Of a stretch of DNA of 64,000 nt, positions 62,400 through 64,000 are shown piece by piece; position 1 is the stretch's first letter, and each line of letters opens with the position of its first letter. The position numbers and the translations under genes were made by a program. The stretch is from Ptychodera flava. Its lineage: Eukaryota; Hemichordata; Enteropneusta; Ptychoderidae. The stretch is taken from positions 12,826,441-12,890,440 of the forward strand of contig NC_091932.1 in the NCBI RefSeq assembly GCF_041260155.1, in the 5' to 3' direction. Below the pieces are notes generated by a model. That model was not told where the DNA came from, ran no database searches, and was given only the letters and a program-made list of their open reading frames with translations.

Positions 62400-64000
62400 A
62401 AATGTGTTCGCGATCAAATCTTCCTATATTTTTTTCAGAATTTTCGACAAAATCATTGCTTCTTAAATCTTTTGTAAAATATAAAATACTAAAATAAAAA
62501 TGCGATGTGCCATGTCTCCAGATTTCTAAAATATCGTTCGTTGACCGTTCGACGGAATACTCATTTCGCAAACTTGTGACGCAGTTGAAATTCAATACTG
62601 ATCGCCAAATAATCTTAATGAGACGAGATCATTCTAGACATCCTCCAAATTATCCAACCATTCGCGTTAGAGTTCAGCTCGCTTAGAGTATCATAACATT
62701 CTTCGGCCTTCGTTTAGATCGACCCTAATCTCTCCCATTTAGGAAATAAATACACAAGCTACCTTGACAAAACTTCGTGCACCATCCAGGACCAAACGCA
62801 CTACAAATCTGTCTTGACGTCATCATCTTCTTACATGGTAATCGGCATACCGTATTTTTTAGCAAAGGAGACACAGAATACGTCGGAGTATTCAGTTTCA
62901 AAACGTATTACATTGTGTGATGTTGTCAAAAAAGGTAATGTTACTGCAGTGGTATAAATTACAAAACACAAAAGTTCAAATCAGTTTATTTTGGACTGGC
63001 TTTACCCAACATTTCATATTGTTTCTTATGCCAGATTTGACCACGTGCTTACTGGCGACCCCTTTACATGCAAATTTTGTGTCAAATGGTGTGTTCTCCT
63101 GGAAAAACAAACGTACGATTTCTATATGAAGGAGGCGAAATTTGCCCTCAAAACTCGAAACCACCCCTTCATGGGGTGTACCTAGCTATTTGAACGAGCT
63201 TCTCGAATCTACAGCTCTATTTCGAAATGATGGTCTGGTTTTCTCAGCTCAAGGATAAGTGTTCTCCATCGCTGTGGGTATTACTATTCTCAACTGGGGG
63301 TACAGTTTCCAGTCGTAATGTTTTTCATTGTGTCCGGGATATAAAACCTTTCCTTTTCACACTTTTACTTTGATTAACACTAGTCCACATCTTGTCAGCG
63401 ATTAAACATGTTTCAAGTTTAAATGTTAAATTCTGGTCTCGAGCCCTCTTGTTCGACCAAACTGAAATTACCCCTCCCACTTTGGCTCGTCCAGTGGTGT
63501 AGCAAGGGTCGTGCCATCGTCTAGGAAACGAAGGGTGCATTAATTGTTGCATTTCGATGCACAGTTTGATTATATTCAGAAGATTTTGTGGCAAAAACTC
63601 AGATAGAGAAGCATTAATATTCACATCTCACTTATTCAAGACTGGCTGAGAGCAGCACTTCCATCAGTTAACATCATTACGCCATTTATTATGCCAGAAA
63701 GATGAAGCCAAGACATTTTGCCCTCCCTGGTCTCAGCCAGAAATGGTTATACCTTACAGAGTTTTTTCCCACGGAATGAAAACAAATGTACTTGGGCTGA
63801 GGCCCAAGTACAATAATGACCGCAGTTTACACAAAGCATCATGGGAACTATTCCAGTTCATTTTTTTCCGAAGTGTACCCTTCGTGTCGCTTTGGAGTCG
63901 CTATTTATGCCTTTCAGTCTCCACCTCTTTCCCTCAGCTCTCTCTATTCTGTACATTTCATGGATCACTCCATAAAAATCGTATAATATATTTCATATAT
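62400..64000. other. No feature recognised
   Basis: Short frames only, no repeat or motif that I can name. Confidence 0.4.

Overview
This is a window of animal nuclear DNA. Genes are split by introns with GT-AG junctions and almost all coding exons start and end in phase 1. The proteins are built from animal extracellular modules (EGF, SRCR, WSC, CUB) and the sequence between is full of (GA)n/(CT)n microsatellites and fold-back repeats. The mix of EGF/SRCR/CUB receptors in tandem suggests an invertebrate, perhaps a hemichordate, echinoderm or cephalochordate, but the species cannot be fixed from the sequence. I see no bacterial-style operons and no tRNA or rRNA genes.

Every gene I can support lies on the minus strand, in one tandem cluster of five related type I membrane-receptor genes. 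In order of transcription (high to low coordinate) they are A to E. Gene A (53.9-47.2 kb): signal peptide, short SRCR, WSC, CUB, Ser/Thr/Pro-rich stalk, transmembrane (TM) helix, cytoplasmic tail. Gene B (44.9-40.3 kb) and gene C (35.0-27.8 kb): signal peptide, Ser/Thr-rich stalk, TM, tail, each with a decayed EGF exon in its first intron. Gene D (24.8-13.1 kb): signal peptide, five EGF-like modules, stalk, TM, tail; this is the intact copy and its five exons join to a 599-residue open frame. Gene E (7.8 kb to beyond position 1): signal peptide, broken EGF exon, open stalk exon; its TM and tail exons would lie outside the window. A further orphan EGF relic sits at 11.6-11.8 kb.

The most interesting signal is in the tails. 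B, C and D share three YxxL motifs spaced like an immunoreceptor tyrosine-based activation motif (YxxL-x8-YxxL-x7-YxxL), followed by repeated NxxY modules of the form F(V/K)ENIAYE. Gene A has the NIAYE-type modules but a wholly different ectodomain. The combination of EGF modules, YxxL pairs and NxxY motifs recalls the engulfment receptors CED-1, Draper and MEGF10, so a phagocytic or immune recognition role is a reasonable inference. The cluster looks like a birth-and-death family in which ectodomain exons are exchanged or lost while the signalling tail is kept. Single-base frameshifts interrupt the tails of A and B.

Between the genes are duplicated flanks of the repeat unit, microsatellites (several directly at EGF-exon splice acceptors), a 4.4-kb fold-back transposon in an intron of gene D, and smaller hairpin elements near 33.8-34.2, 36.4-37.1, 54.1-54.3 and 62.1-62.4 kb. 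From 53.9 kb to the end I find no protein gene. That part holds a four-copy 226-bp tandem repeat, a T-poor block with an orphan histone-type 3' stem-loop at 59.45 kb, and dispersed repeats.
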